64,000 nt of DNA from Vombatus ursinus (Eukaryota; Chordata; Mammalia; Diprotodontia; Vombatidae). The stretch spans positions 8,977,420 through 9,041,419 of the forward strand of contig NW_020948739.1 in assembly GCF_900497805.2 (NCBI RefSeq). The letters are read 5' to 3'. Below are positions 52,975 to 63,974 of this stretch, in pieces (position 1 is the first letter of the stretch; each line of letters opens with the position of its first letter). The translations under genes and the position numbers were made by a program. The notes beneath the pieces are model-generated. The model did not search any database. It saw nothing but the letters and a program-made list of their open reading frames with translations, and was not told where the DNA came from.

Positions 52975-53420
52975 AAGGATCTTACATTCTAATAGAAAAA
53001 GACAATGCAGAAAAGAGAGTTGAAAACCAGAGGACAGCAGTGTGAAGTGGACCTTCACTACCTGGAAGTGAAGCATGGTAGAACGTCTGGTGAGTCATCA
53101 GTGCAGCCTAGAGAGGAATGAAGACATGGCTGGTCTGGGCTTTCTCCTTCAGATAGAGGTTCTGAGAGGAACCGGCCAATCAGAGGAAGAAGTTGCAGGG
53201 CCTGAGGGTATTTCTGACGTGATTAGTCCAGAAGTGGAATTAGTTTCATGGGTGAAGAGGTTCTATGGCTTGGTAGAGACAGTTGTGTGGAGATAAGTTA
53301 GCAGTACAACCTGGAGAGTAATGAAGTATAATATATAATGAGACTGGTAAGATAAATTGAAACCTAGTTGTGGAGGAGTTTAAAAGCCAAACTGAGGAAT
53401 CCAGTCTGGGGAAAAAACGA

Positions 53421-53699
53421 TGCTAAAGCCTCAAATATGAACTTTAGGGGTTGCCACCCCAAGAAGAAATAAGGACAGAGTAAGAAGTCCTTGAACTCTT
53501 TCACAAAAAAGGCACTTCAGGCTAAAAAGAACTAAGATTAGGAAAACTATTAAGAAGAGACCTATCAAAACAGAGAAATTAACTGATTTGTTGAGTTTTT
53601 TATGGAGATGCATAAGGACATATGAATAGATACATTGATATTACCATTCAAAGTTTTAAAAAACACCTACCACATTGAATGTACATTCAATAACTATAA
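53421..53699. other. Unassigned
   Basis: AT-rich; nothing recognised. Confidence 0.4.
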
Positions 53700-53925
53700 A
53701 ATCAAGGTACTATTAAAAGTATTTTTGATGCTTTTTGTTTTTACCATAGTCACTTCCTAATACTCTCTTAAAGAATCTTCCTTGTAACAAAGAAAAGTAG
53801 TTAAGCAGCAGCTTTGTACGAGTGTATTCAACGATCTGCATCTGTAGTCTACCACCTCTCAGTAGACAGAAGGGAAGTATGCTTTATCATCAATTTCTTG
53901 GAACCTTCTTAGTGATAATAGGATT
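53700..53925 (-). repeat. Interspersed repeat of unsure family (- copy)
   Basis: 'aaagaatcttccttgtaaca', 'tctgtagtctaccacctctc', 'agacagaagggaagtatgct'. Reverse relative of 44455-44632. Confidence 0.5.
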
Positions 53926-54108
53926 ATAGATTTAGGGCTTTGAAGGGATTTGAGATGTCAGCTTATTCAAAGCCCTCATTTCATAGTTGAGGAAACAGAC
54001 CTAGATAGGCTAAAAATTTTGCCCAGTATGACAAAGGTAGTAAGTGGAAGAGCTGGGATTTGAACTCTTAATTCAGTGCTTTTTCTATTACATCATGCTA
54101 CCAAGATT
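53926..54108 (-). mobile_element. MIR/THER SINE
   Basis: 'aggattatagatttagggct', 'atttcatagttgaggaaaca', 'gagctgggatttgaactctt'. Confidence 0.85.
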
Positions 54109-54435
54109 GGTCATTGCTTTTCATCTGAATTCTGATTTTAGTCTTTGTTTTAGTTACATTATTATGGTCACTGGGTATATTGCTTTCTTAGTTGTGCTAA
54201 CTTTGTTCTGAATTAGTACATGTAAGTCTTGACATGATTCTCTGAATTTCTCATATTCAGTTGATGTTTTTCAAAGAGGTAGCCAAAAATTTACTCTACT
54301 TACACATAGATACAAATATATAGTACCTAAGCATCCTTTATGTTCTAGGGGCATGACATTAAAAATGAGGGCTCTTTTCACTGGAGTTGGGGAAGAGAGT
54401 CAGAAGTAGTTGAAGATAGTAATGAATAAAGGGGT
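54109..54435. other. Unassigned
   Basis: Nothing recognised. Confidence 0.4.
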
Positions 54436-55660
54436 CCTTTTTTCATCAAATTTTTCTTCATTTATCAAGCATTTATTTTTCTTTCTCTCTCATCTCTGTA
54501 TCCCCAACCCTACTGGAAAAGAAAAAGGAAACAAAAGTCTTATAACAAAGATAGTCAAGTAAAACAAATTCCCACATCAACCATGTCCCAAAAATGTGTG
54601 TCTCATTCTGCATATATATTCAATCACCTCTGTGTCAGAAAGTGAAAAGCATTCTTCATAATTGGTCCTCTGGAACCATGGCAGATAAATACATTGATCA
54701 GAGTTCCCAAATCATTCCAAATTGCTGATTTTGACAATATTGTTGTTATGATATAAATTATTCTCCTAGTTCTGCTCACTTTATTCTACATCAGTTCATA
54801 CAAGTCTTGCCAATTTTCTCTGAAATAATTTTTCTCATAATTTCTTTTGACACAATGATATTTCATTACATTCACATACTATCATTTGTTTAGCCATTCC
54901 CCAGTTTATGGACACTCTCTTAGTTTCTAGTTCTTTGCCACCACAATAAAAGTTTCTATAAATATTTTTGTACATGTAGAATCTTTTCTTCCTTTGATGT
55001 CTTTAATCTCTTTGGGGTATAGACCTTGTTGGGTCAAAAGGCATGAACTGATGAATAACTTCTAGGCCATAGTTCCAAATTGCTTTCCAGAATGGTTAGG
55101 CCAATTCACAAATCCACCAAATGTGCTTTAATATCCTTGTTTTCCTGCATCTTCTCAACCTTTCTCATTTTCCTTTTTTTTTTTTTTGGTCAATTTTTCC
55201 ATTCTAATATGTATAGGGTAGACCCTTGAGACCTACCTGTTCACATTCTTTGACTATCATTTGGGAAATGACTCATTTTTATAAATTTGAATCAGTTCCT
55301 TATATCTATCAAGAGGGGAAGGGGAAGGAAATAAACAATTATATTATATCTACTATGTGCCAAGCATTGTGCTAAATGCTTTACAAATATCTGATTTGAT
55401 CCCTGTAACAATCCTGAGATGCTTTTATTATTCCCATTTTACAGCTGAGAAAGCTGAGGAAAACAAAGGTCAAGTGACTTGTCCAGGGTCACATAGCTAG
55501 TAAATGCCTGAGGTCATATTTGAACTCAGGTCTTCCTAACTCCAGATCTACTGCTCTATCCACTGTACCACCTAGCTGATCAGAAATGAGACCTTTAGAT
55601 TAGAGGAACTTGTCTTTCCCACTTAGCTATTTCAAATGAGTCCTTCTGAAATTCTTGTTT
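54436..55660 (-). mobile_element. L1, 3'UTR to ORF2, with MIR inside
   Basis: 'aagtaaaacaaattcccaca', 'agttctgctcactttattct', 'agccattccccagtttatgg', 'ctttccagaatggttaggcc'; L1 resumes at about 55581 ('agaaatgagacctttagatt') after the MIR. Confidence 0.88.
55325..55580 (-). mobile_element. MIR SINE inside L1
   Basis: 'ctactatgtgccaagcattg', 'attcccattttacagctgag', 'ccactgtaccacctagctg'. Confidence 0.9.
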
Positions 55661-55756
55661 GGGGACTCAGATTTTAAGCATGTTTCTATTTTTTCTTTTT
55701 TGCTTTTTCTTTTAAAAAATTTAAAAATTTAAAAATTAACAAACTTATTTTTCATC

Positions 55757-57025
55757 AATCAACTAGCATTTATTAAGCACCTACAATGTGGCAGGCACTG
55801 TGCTAAGCACTGGGGATACAAACAAAGGCAAAAAACCAAAAAGTCCCTGCTTTCCAGGAGCTCACCATCTAATAGGGGCATACACCATGCAAACAACTAT
55901 GTATAAATAAGATATCTACAGGATAATTTAAGGGTAGAGTCAGAGAGAAGGTGCTAAGATTAAGGAGGACTCAAAAGTCTTCTTGAAGAAGGTAGGACTT
56001 TGGATGAGACTTGAAGGAAGCCAGAGAAGCTCAGAGACAGAAATGAGGAGAGATGTGGAGGACAGCAAGTGAAACCGCCCCAAATTCAGAGGTGGAATAT
56101 CTTGTTTAAGGAACAATGTTACTGGATCACAGAGAATGTTACTATATGTGTCTGTGTGGAGGGGGTCGAGGAGTAAGGTATAAAAAGATTGAAAAGGTAG
56201 GAGGGGGTCAAGTTATGAGGGCTTTAAAAGCCTAATAGTGTTTTATATTTGATTCTGGAGGTAATATAGAGAGCCAATGGAGTTATGAATGGAGGAAGTC
56301 GTGTGATGTGGTCAGATCTGTTTTAAGATCATTTGGTAGCTGAGTGGAAAATGGATTGGGAGTAGGGAAAGACTTGAGGCAGGGAAACTAATCAGTTTTG
56401 CAGTATAGTCATGAAGCATTTAGAGCCCACATGAGGTTGGTGGAAGTGTCAGAGGAGAAAAGATGGGGAGGGAGTATAATAGAAATGGTAAGAAGGTGCA
56501 AATGATAGGATTTGCCCACTGATTGGATGGGATGAGTGGGAGAACACCAAAGTTTCAAGCCTGTATGACTAGGAAAATTATAGTTCTCTTCATAGTAATA
56601 GGGAAATTAGGAAGAGGGAAGGGTTTGGGGAGAAAAGATAATGGGTTCTGTTTTGGAAATGTTGAGTTCAAAATGTCTATGAGAAATCCTGTTTGAAATG
56701 TCTGAAAGATAGTTGGAGATGTAAAACAAGGGATTGGGAGAGAGGTTGAGGCTTCACAAAGAGGTCTGATTAAAACCTTAGGAGTTGAAGAGATCACCAA
56801 GTGAAATACTAGAGGAAAAACAAAAAAAAGTTCCCAAGACAGATCCCTGGGAGACACCTACAGTTAATGGGCTGGATGAAGATTGACAAGGAGAGAGAAG
56901 GAGCTGTCAGATAGGTGGGGGGAGAACCAGGAGAAAGCAGTGTCCCTAGAAACCTAGAGGCAAGAGAATATCAGTAGAAGAGGGTGGTAATGGTGTCAAA
57001 GGCTGTGGGTTGAAGATCCATAGGG
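55757..57025 (-). mobile_element. L2 LINE, long antisense copy
   Basis: 1.27 kb: 3' end 'tttattaagcacctacaatg' at left, then 'cttgaaggaagccagagaag', 'ggtagctgagtggaaaatgg', 'cctgggagacacctacagtt', 'aatggtgtcaaaggctgtgg' (ORF2 C-terminal half). Reading frame broken. The longest L2 here. Confidence 0.85.
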
Positions 57026-57029
57026 GAAG

Positions 57030-57480
57030 AGAATAAGCATTTAAGTGCCTCTCACTTCCCCCTTCAACAACAAAAGAAAAAAAAACCTCATAAAAATATG
57101 CATAGTTGAACAAAAATAGAACAAATTTCTACTTTGATCATGACCAAAAATCTTTGTTTCTTTCTGCATTTTAAGTCCATCACCTTTATAGCAAAAGGTG
57201 GGTACTGTGTTTAATTTTTGGTCCTCTGAAATTGTTGTCATTGTATTGATCAGAATTCTAAAGTCTTTCAAAGTTGTTTTTCTTCATAATGCTATTGTCA
57301 TTGTATAAATTGTTCTAGTTCTGCTCACTTCACTCATAGAGTTTCTTTTGAAATTGTCCATTTTGTCATTTCTTATGACACAATAATATTCCATTACATT
57401 AATATACCATAATTTGTGTAGCCATTCACCAGTAGATGGACTATAACTTCTTGCCTATTCTTTGTTTGCCCAAAACAAAT
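57030..57480 (-). mobile_element. L1, 3'UTR and ORF2 end
   Basis: 'accaaaaatctttgtttctt', 'gttctgctcacttcactcat', 'aatattccattacattaata', 'tgtagccattcaccagtaga'. Confidence 0.85.
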
Positions 57481-58675
57481 TGCTTTTAAATCAACATTTT
57501 CTTAACTCTTTCTCCAGAGCAGGCAGTGAACACATGGCCTCAATTTCTTGGATGAAATTTTCCTGAAGAGAATGTGTATGGATAAGAGTCAAAATTTTGG
57601 TTTTTTTGGCTTCTTTTTCCTTTGGCATTCTGATCTTTCACCATTGGAATTGGCTTTAAAGCACTTAACTCTTTCTAGGATATGAGCAGAAAATAGTATT
57701 AATAGTAAGTGAAAGAAGTCAATTTAAAAGAGGAGGAGAAGGAGGATGACGGAGGAGAGAGACACAGAGACCGAGACAGAGACAGAGACAGAGTTGACTT
57801 GTCTAGTGTTCAGAGCATACAACTTGAATGTTCTAAATCCCCAATTCCATTCTTCAATCTGCTCTTGACAGTGTGGTTTTGATCAGATTACTGAGTCTCA
57901 TTGTGCCTGCATTACCTTATTATAAAGTCAGAAACCTCTCCCTGCTATGGTTGGGAAGCTTAGTCTGGGAGATCTCTTTGAAGGAACAGGAATTGCGTGA
58001 TAAGGTAAATATTAAACTTCAGGTGATCTGGCTACTGCATATCAATTTACATTATAAATATTTTCAAATCACTTAGCTAATTTCCACATGTGGTATTTTT
58101 CAAAGAGCCCTTCTTTCTTAGGGGAAATTAAACGTTCTGAAAACAAATATGTAAAAATGTGTGTTCAGAAGTGATTTGGAAACACAATGGATGGAAATTG
58201 AGTTTCATATTGGCTGTCAGTGGTGCCCTACATTTGTCAATAGCTCCTCAGAAGAGCCCAGGATGGGCTCCATGTTCTTATTTTTATTTATAAATTCGAT
58301 CTCAAGAGAGCAAAAGGCACACTGGCTTCCCTGTTTCATGGCTTAATTTGTTTATTTCTCTAAAATGAATGACACATAGAAACGGCAGGATTTCAAAATC
58401 CCTTGGCCCTGTAATAAAAAAAATCCTTGCATGTCTCACAGATGCCAAAACTGCTTAGCCTCAGTCATACCATATGCTGAATATGTAATATATTGTAGTC
58501 TTTTTTTTAAAATAAGTTAATATTTAATGGGACACAAACCTATGGGACCTTCCTTCCCTTAATCCTACTCCCAGTTCCCACCCCCACCTTGACCATGTCC
58601 TTTGAGATTCTTTTTCCTCAATCAAGCTTATCTGCTAATTTTTTTCCATTCTATTTCTGTATTGAATAAGATAAA
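57481..58675. other. Mostly unassigned, repeat-poor; (GA)n at 57728-57795
   Basis: A purine run ('gacagagacagagacagag') at 57728-57795 and a MIR-like bit near 57880 ('ttactgagtctcattgtgcc'). 58080-58500 has complex composition and no repeat that I recognise. Confidence 0.45.
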
Positions 58676-58677
58676 AT

Positions 58678-58922
58678 TAAGGGTATGGGATTGGAGTCTT
58701 AAGACCTGAGATCAGATCCAACCTCAGACGCTTACTAGCTGTGTCATCCTGGGCAAGTCACTTAACGCATGTTTGCCTTAGTTTCCTCAACTGTAAAATG
58801 ATGATAATAATGGCACCTACTTCTTAGAGTTGTTGTGAGGATCAAATGAGATATTTTTAAAGCACTTGGCACAGTGTCTGGCACACAGGAGACATTTAAT
58901 AAATGCTTGTTCCTTTCCCCAC
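58678..58922 (+). mobile_element. MIR SINE, full with L2-type tail
   Basis: 'actagctgtgtcatcctggg', 'gagttgttgtgaggatcaaa', 'cttggcacagtgtctggcac', 'aataaatgcttgttc'. Confidence 0.92.
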
Positions 58923-58939
58923 ATGGATACAACAGAAAA

Positions 58940-59030
58940 GGTAAATATTCTTTTATTTTTGAACCGCTAGTATATGCCCAGCTCCATGTGAGATACTGAG
59001 GGATCTCTGCCCTCAAGGAACTACCAGTCC
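58940..59030 (-). mobile_element. L2 LINE 3' fragment
   Basis: 'gatctctgccctcaaggaac' with degenerate surroundings. Confidence 0.5.
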
Positions 59031-59559
59031 AGTTGGCCTCTAAGATTCATTCTAGCTCTCAATCTATGTTCTTGTGGCCTCATGATGTAGGTGATACATC
59101 TGTGTTCTCCCAATGTGAATATTTCCCTCAATGTGGCCAGTTACAACCCCCTCAAGCCAAGCCTCCCCCCACTTTTTTTTTTCTGCATTAACATTTTTAT
59201 GCTTTCCCATAAATCTTCCACAATGGATATAATCAATATTCTAGGGCCTTTTTGTCATTGTGTGGATAGTGATATAACATGTGGACAGTCCATTGGTTGT
59301 CCCTCACTCTTGTCACAAGGACAATTCCCAGTTGCCAATATGTCACTGCTTATGCGAATTGTTATGGGTCAGAATAGTAATGGAACTGGGAAGACATGAG
59401 TTAATTCTCCCTTCCTCTACCCTCCCCCTACTATCTCAATAACAATTGTACTGTGGTTAAGAATCAAATTGTAGTGTCAACCTGGGGCAAGTTAGGTTAA
59501 TTTTGTCTTCAATTGGATTGATCTGGGCCCAGGCTTGTGGGAAGTTGGGTAAGAAAAGT
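59031..59559. other. Unassigned
   Basis: The 102-codon + strand ORF at 59091 shows no domain; no repeat recognised. Confidence 0.4.
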
Positions 59560-59765
59560 ATAAAAACAATTTTTAATAGAAATTTAAAATTTAATCTGTA
59601 TTATTGACATTTTCTCCATTACTTTTTTAAATCTAGACAATCAGTGAAACTAAAAATCAAGCCTTGATTTGTAATGTTTTCCAATTTCTGAGTTGTAAAT
59701 GCTCACACTGAAAATATTTGAGCTGGCTCAAGCACGTTCCTTATAAGAATCCAAGCTTATTGATG
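59560..59765 (+). repeat. Shared unidentified repeat, copy 2
   Basis: 'ttctccattacttttttaaa', 'aagccttgatttgtaatgtt', 'aatgctcacactgaaaatat', 'cgttccttataagaatccaa'; aligns to 48170-48330. Confidence 0.75.
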
Positions 59766-59789
59766 GGCTATATATATGTCTTCCTATGA

Positions 59790-61290
59790 GATATTTCACT
59801 TTTTCTTTCTTTCTTTCTTTTTTTAGACTTTTGACTTTGTTTTGTTTTGTTTTGTTTTGTTTGTTTTTTGACGTGCCATGGATTTATTATCTTCTGCTTG
59901 GCCAATTCTGACTTATAAGGAGTTATTTTCTTCGGTATTTTTTGTAACTCTTTTACAAATCTGTTAGTTTTCTTTCCATAATTTTCTTGCATAGCTCTCA
60001 TTCCTTTTCCCATTTTTTTCTCTACCACTCTTATTTGATTTTAAAAATAATTTCTTTTTGCTCATTTAAAATCTCTTTAATTTTCCTAGGAATTCTTGTT
60101 GGCCTTGTGTCCAATCTGCCTTTTTCTCTGAGGCTTTGCTTGTAATACTTTCAAGTCATTGTCTTTTTTTGAATTTGTGTCTTGATTTGTCATCATAGTA
60201 GCTTTTTATGGTCAAGTTCTTTTTTTATTGTTGCTTATTTTTTCTGGTGTATTTCTCAACTTTAGATTTTATGTTAATGTTGGGCTCTGCTCAGCCCCAG
60301 GGGAAATGTCTAGCCCTGGGGTGGAGAACCCTGTGGCCTTCAGGCCATATGTGGCCCTCTAGGTCCTCAAGTGTGATCTGTTGAGAAGTTTGAATTCAGT
60401 CAAAGTGCCACACTTGAGGACCAGGAGGGCCACATGTGGCCTCAAGGCCGCAGGTTCCCCACCCCTTGTCTAGCCTGAGATTCTGTCTTTTATGTCCTTC
60501 TGCTGCTTTCATAGTTACTTCTGGGAGCTTGTAAGTTTTGGGTGCATCCAAAGTAATATGATCCAGGGAAAGGTCTGTTTACTGCCTTCCTGGTTTGTAC
60601 TCTGAAAATTCCTGACTCAGTTTCAGTCTGATGGTTTTGTGGTTGTTTTCATAGACGGCTGCTTTTCACAATTACCTCTCTGGGAGGTTCTACAGGTTCA
60701 GAGAAACTGCACTTCTCTTTCACCATGGTCTCTTGGTGTGGTTTACTTTATTGTAGGCTTATGTGCGAGGCTGAAGGTTAGAACTGAGTATTCATTCTAT
60801 TCTTGGGCTCAGAGCCATACAACTACGATCTATGGTTCTGAAATTTTTTCTTTGTTTCTTACACAGGCAGGGCCGCTACTGCCTTTCAACTTATAACTGC
60901 TCCTCATGTCCTTGAAACTGTGACTCAGAACTGGCTAATCAAAGCTGCCAGAAGGTACCTGTTCCTGCTCCAAGTTCCAGTACAGGGGTCCCCAGGCTCT
61001 TCCTGCCTAGGTCTACAATCTCTTTACTGTCCCTGGGCACAGGGCTGCTCCCCACTGCTGCTGCCACTGGAAGCCATCCCACTTCACTGCATTCTTGGTC
61101 AGCCTTTCCACAGACCTCTCTATCTTCCCAAATTTCCTTGAGTTGGAAAAATGACTCAGCGTGCCTTTTCCTTGACTTTCCTGATCAGAGTTGGCTTGGG
61201 GGGTTTTTAGATCACTGTGGAGGAGAATGTGAAGGAGCTCAGGCAACATTTTTACCTCTCACTCTGCCTTTTTGACTCTGCCTCTAGGCT
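59790..61290 (-). mobile_element. L1 5'UTR and start of ORF1 region
   Basis: Reverse of the 5'UTR type seen at 30358 ('gctcaggcaacattttt' near 61240 is close to its 5' end). Further in (59880-60030) the minus strand encodes Lys/Glu-rich sequence ('MRAMQENYGKKTNRFVKEL'), like the coiled-coil start of L1 ORF1. Split by a hAT MITE at 60316. Ends in TTTC/TTTTG low-complexity tracts at 59797-59865. Confidence 0.72.
60316..60467. mobile_element. Palindromic hAT MITE, copy 2, inside L1 5'UTR
   Basis: 152 bp; ends 'ctggggtggagaacc' and complement of 'ggttccccacccctt'. Exact 8-bp TSD 'gtctagcc' at 60308-60315 and 60468-60475, diagnostic for hAT. Same family as 19532-19745 with a shorter centre. Confidence 0.96.
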
Positions 61291-61555
61291 GTTTTCTGAG
61301 GATTTAGCCCAGGTAAGTTCAGAGATGTTCATCACTAGGTGAGCCACAAGTTCATTTGCTATAACAAATCTCAAAGTCATGGAAGTTTTGCAATCTGTGT
61401 CTTTAAAGAAAAGTACTCTTATTGAAAGAGCTAAGGGTCCTTGAAGTATTGCAGTTTATACTCTTACAGCTATAGGAATTGTTGAGACAATGAGAGCTAT
61501 AGAAATTTAGAGCAGGGAGAGAATATATGGACTATGTTAATACCCAGGTTTGCCA
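61291..61555. other. Unassigned
   Basis: Nothing recognised. Confidence 0.4.
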
Positions 61556-62006
61556 TCTGGAATCATCCTCAACTCTTCTCTCTCCTTCACCCTCATAGCC
61601 AATTAGTTGCCAAGCCTCGTTGATTCTACCATCACAACATTTCTCACCTTTGTTCTTTTTTTCTCCACTCATATCACAGCCACCCTGGTCCAGACCTTCA
61701 GCATTTGCCTAGCCTCTGGCAATACAATGCTTCCTAAGTGGCCTCCCCATGTCTGGTCTCTCCAATCCATCCTCTATATACCTGTCAAATTTGCTATTCT
61801 AAAGCAAAGGTTTGACCATATCTTTTCCCTGCTTGAATTTCCCCAGCTGCTCTAGTGCTTTAGTGATAAAATGCCAACTTTCTTTGTTCAGCATTTCAGA
61901 CTCTTCACAGTCTGGCTCTGATCTATTTTTCTAGATGTATTTCTTATTCTCTCTCCCTCTCTCTCTCTCTCTCACTCTCTCTCTCTCTTTCTCCCTCTCT
62001 CTCTGT

Positions 62007-62054
<48 letters not shown>

Positions 62055-62280
62055 GTTGTTTTTAGCCAGTCCAGTTTACTATTCCCCAAATACGGCATCT
62101 CATGGCATCTTGCCTCCATGCATTTCCCCAGGCTGTTTCTCATGTTTGAAATGCTCTTCCTTCTCACTACCACCTCATGTAATCCCTCCACCTATTCGTG
62201 CTGAACTCAGGCACCACCTCCTATATGAGGCCTTTCCTAGCTACCCCCAATTGTTATTTTTCAGTGTATTCTTGTTATCC
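61556..62280 (+). mobile_element. L2 LINE, ORF2 C-terminus, split by microsatellite
   Basis: 'ctggaatcatcctcaactct', 'ttgccaagcctcgttgattc', 'tcacagtctggctctgatct', then after the microsatellite 'gtttgaaatgctcttccttc', 'tatatgaggcctttcctagc'. Encodes a broken form of the L2 RT C-terminal region. Confidence 0.85.
61945..62052. repeat. (CT)n(CA)n compound microsatellite
   Basis: About 60 bases of CT-rich repeat, then about 20 CA units, inside L2. ORFs over it on both strands are repeat translations. Confidence 0.97.
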
Positions 62281-62620
62281 GTTCTGCCTCCCGTAGGCGA
62301 TGTGTGTCAATGTACTGGGAACAGGGAAGGAAATCGGGGTTTTTTTGGCTTGTTTTTTGTTTTTCCTTTTCTAGTGCTTGCAGTGCATCACCAGTCAATC
62401 CTACAGTTCACCAGATTCTTTGCTAAAATCACCAGAAACCTTGAGCAGGCTGTTTTGGGTAGCTATGATCATACTCAGAGTAAGTAGGGGATAATACTCA
62501 GAGTAAACAGGGGATAAACAATAATTTGTTTAATTATATCAACTCATTTCATCTCTTTGGTTCCTTCCTGCTCTAAATCTACAATCCCATGATGCTGCAA
62601 TGAAGAGTTCATTTGAAGAT
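62281..62620. other. Mostly unassigned; MIR-like end at about 62555-62595
   Basis: Contains a 23-bp tandem duplication at 62471-62516 ('atactcagagtaagtagggg' + 'ata', two mismatches) and an L3/MIR-type end 'ttccttcctgctctaaatct'. Confidence 0.5.
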
Positions 62621-62621
62621 C

Positions 62622-63155
62622 CATCAATCAACCGACAAGCATTTATTAAGGATTTACTATGGACCAGTCACTGTGCTAAGAGCAAAAGCCAAAAAAAAAA
62701 TGGTGTCTGCTCTCAAGGATCTTGTCTTAGTGGGGGCACAATATGCAATAAACTGTACAAATAAGACATATGTATTTTCCATGTACAATAATGAAATATA
62801 TTATTCCATACCATATATTATTCCATTACATATCCATGTATAATAAATATTGTTGTTGTTTAACATTTCAGTCTCTTTGTGACCCCATTTAGGACTTTCT
62901 TGGCAAAGATACTGGAGTGGTTTGCCATTTCCTTCTTTGGCTCATTTTACAGATGAAGAAACTGAGGCAAACAGGGTTAAGTGACTTACCCAGGGTCATC
63001 CAGCTAAGTAAGTATCTGAGGCCAGATTTGAATTCAGGAAGAGGAGTCTTTCTGACTCCAGGTCCAGCACTCTATCCAATGTGCCACCTTCTGTCCACTG
63101 CAAATGGAAGGTGATCTCAGAAGGAAGGTAACAGGAAAGGACCAGGAGCAAATAT
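62622..63155 (-). mobile_element. L2 LINE 3' end carrying a SINE
   Basis: 'accgacaagcatttattaag' to 'tctcaaggatcttgtcttag'; resumes at 63098 'aatggaaggtgatctcagaa'. Confidence 0.82.
62850..63092 (-). mobile_element. CORE-SINE, RTE-tailed form
   Basis: 'attgttgttgtttaacattt', 'tttcttggcaaagatactgg', 'gttaagtgacttacccaggg', 'ctatccaatgtgccacct'. Confidence 0.94.
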
Positions 63156-63159
63156 CTCA

Positions 63160-63425
63160 TTTTTGAGGCAGTTAGATGACTCAGTGGCTAGAGCTGTGGG
63201 TGAGGAGTCAGGAAAACCTGAGTTCAAATTTGGCCTCATACATTTACTAACTGTGTAATCCTGGACAAATCACTTAACCTCTGCCTCAGTTTTCTCAACT
63301 TTAAAATGGGGATAATAACAACAAGATCAAATGAGATAATATTTGTAAAGGCACTTAGCATGGTACCTGGCACATAGTAGGGGCTATATAAATTCTTATC
63401 CCCCCCCAAAAAAATAAATTCTTAT
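63160..63425 (+). mobile_element. MIR SINE, full with L2-type tail
   Basis: 'gaggcagttagatgactcag', 'aacctgagttcaaatttggc', 'cttagcatggtacctggcac'. Confidence 0.9.
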
Positions 63426-63449
63426 TCTCTTTTCCCATTCTAGGTTCCC

Positions 63450-63530
63450 ATAAATCAGTCCGTCAGTCAGCTAGCATATACTAAGCACTTATTATGTACC
63501 AAGCACTGTGCTACTCTGGTATGGCTCAAA
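63450..63530 (-). mobile_element. L2 LINE 3' end
   Basis: 'ctaagcacttattatgtacc' followed by 'aagcactgtgcta'. Confidence 0.8.
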
Positions 63531-63744
63531 CTCTAGCCACATTCAAGACTGCTTGACATAATGCTGCCATTAAATGATTAAGTCCTATATCTTGCAAATG
63601 AATTAAGTGGGAATACTTCTTGTCAGCAGGTTATAGACTTCTCTTGTTACTGGTACATTGATTAAAATAGGATTGGTGTCAGGAAGGAAGGGAGGCGTAA
63701 TTTCTCATCAGTCCATTTATACTTAGGACTTATTTTTCCTGGAG
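63531..63744. other. Unassigned
   Basis: Nothing recognised. Confidence 0.4.
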
Positions 63745-63945
63745 AGGTTGCATGGTGTATGTAAATGATAGAAAGTGGCCTTAGAGTCAGGAAGACCTGG
63801 GTTCAAATTGTGATACATACTGGCCATGTAACCCTGGGCAAATCACTTAATCTCCCAGTGTAATTCTCTGAGACTTTGTGTTAGGAGAGCAGGTGCTGAC
63901 CCATGTTGGTAGGGAGTTTCTTCTTCAGGATTTCCAGTGCTCTCC
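63745..63945 (+). mobile_element. MIR/THER SINE with long tail
   Basis: 'tagagtcaggaagacctggg', 'ctgggcaaatcacttaatct', then 'agagcaggtgctgacccatg', 'ttggtagggagtttcttctt'. Confidence 0.88.
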
Positions 63946-63952
63946 ATACTTC

Positions 63953-63974
63953 CATTTTTTTTTTTTTTTTTTGG
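63953..63974. repeat. Poly(T) tract at window edge
   Basis: An unbroken run of about 20 T followed by 'ggcaatgaattgattc'; probably the poly(A) side of a reverse retroposon that continues past the window. Confidence 0.6.

Larger units (their letters stand above)
51515..53420 (-). mobile_element. L2-like LINE carrying a SINE and an L1
   Basis: Pieces 51515-51550 ('cagcatgcatttattaagca'), 51945-52014 ('aaggaccttacattcta') and 52992-53420 ('gaggaaccggccaatcagag', 'ttgtggaggagtttaaaagc') form one reverse element when the SINE and L1 are removed. Confidence 0.75.

Noticed and set aside
61931-62204. Opposed ORFs with Val-Cys or Thr-His strings
   Set aside because: Translation of the CA and CT microsatellite.
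62056-62487. 143-codon ORF
   Set aside because: It starts inside L2 ORF2 sequence next to a microsatellite and is out of the L2 frame for most of its length; no host protein similarity recognised.
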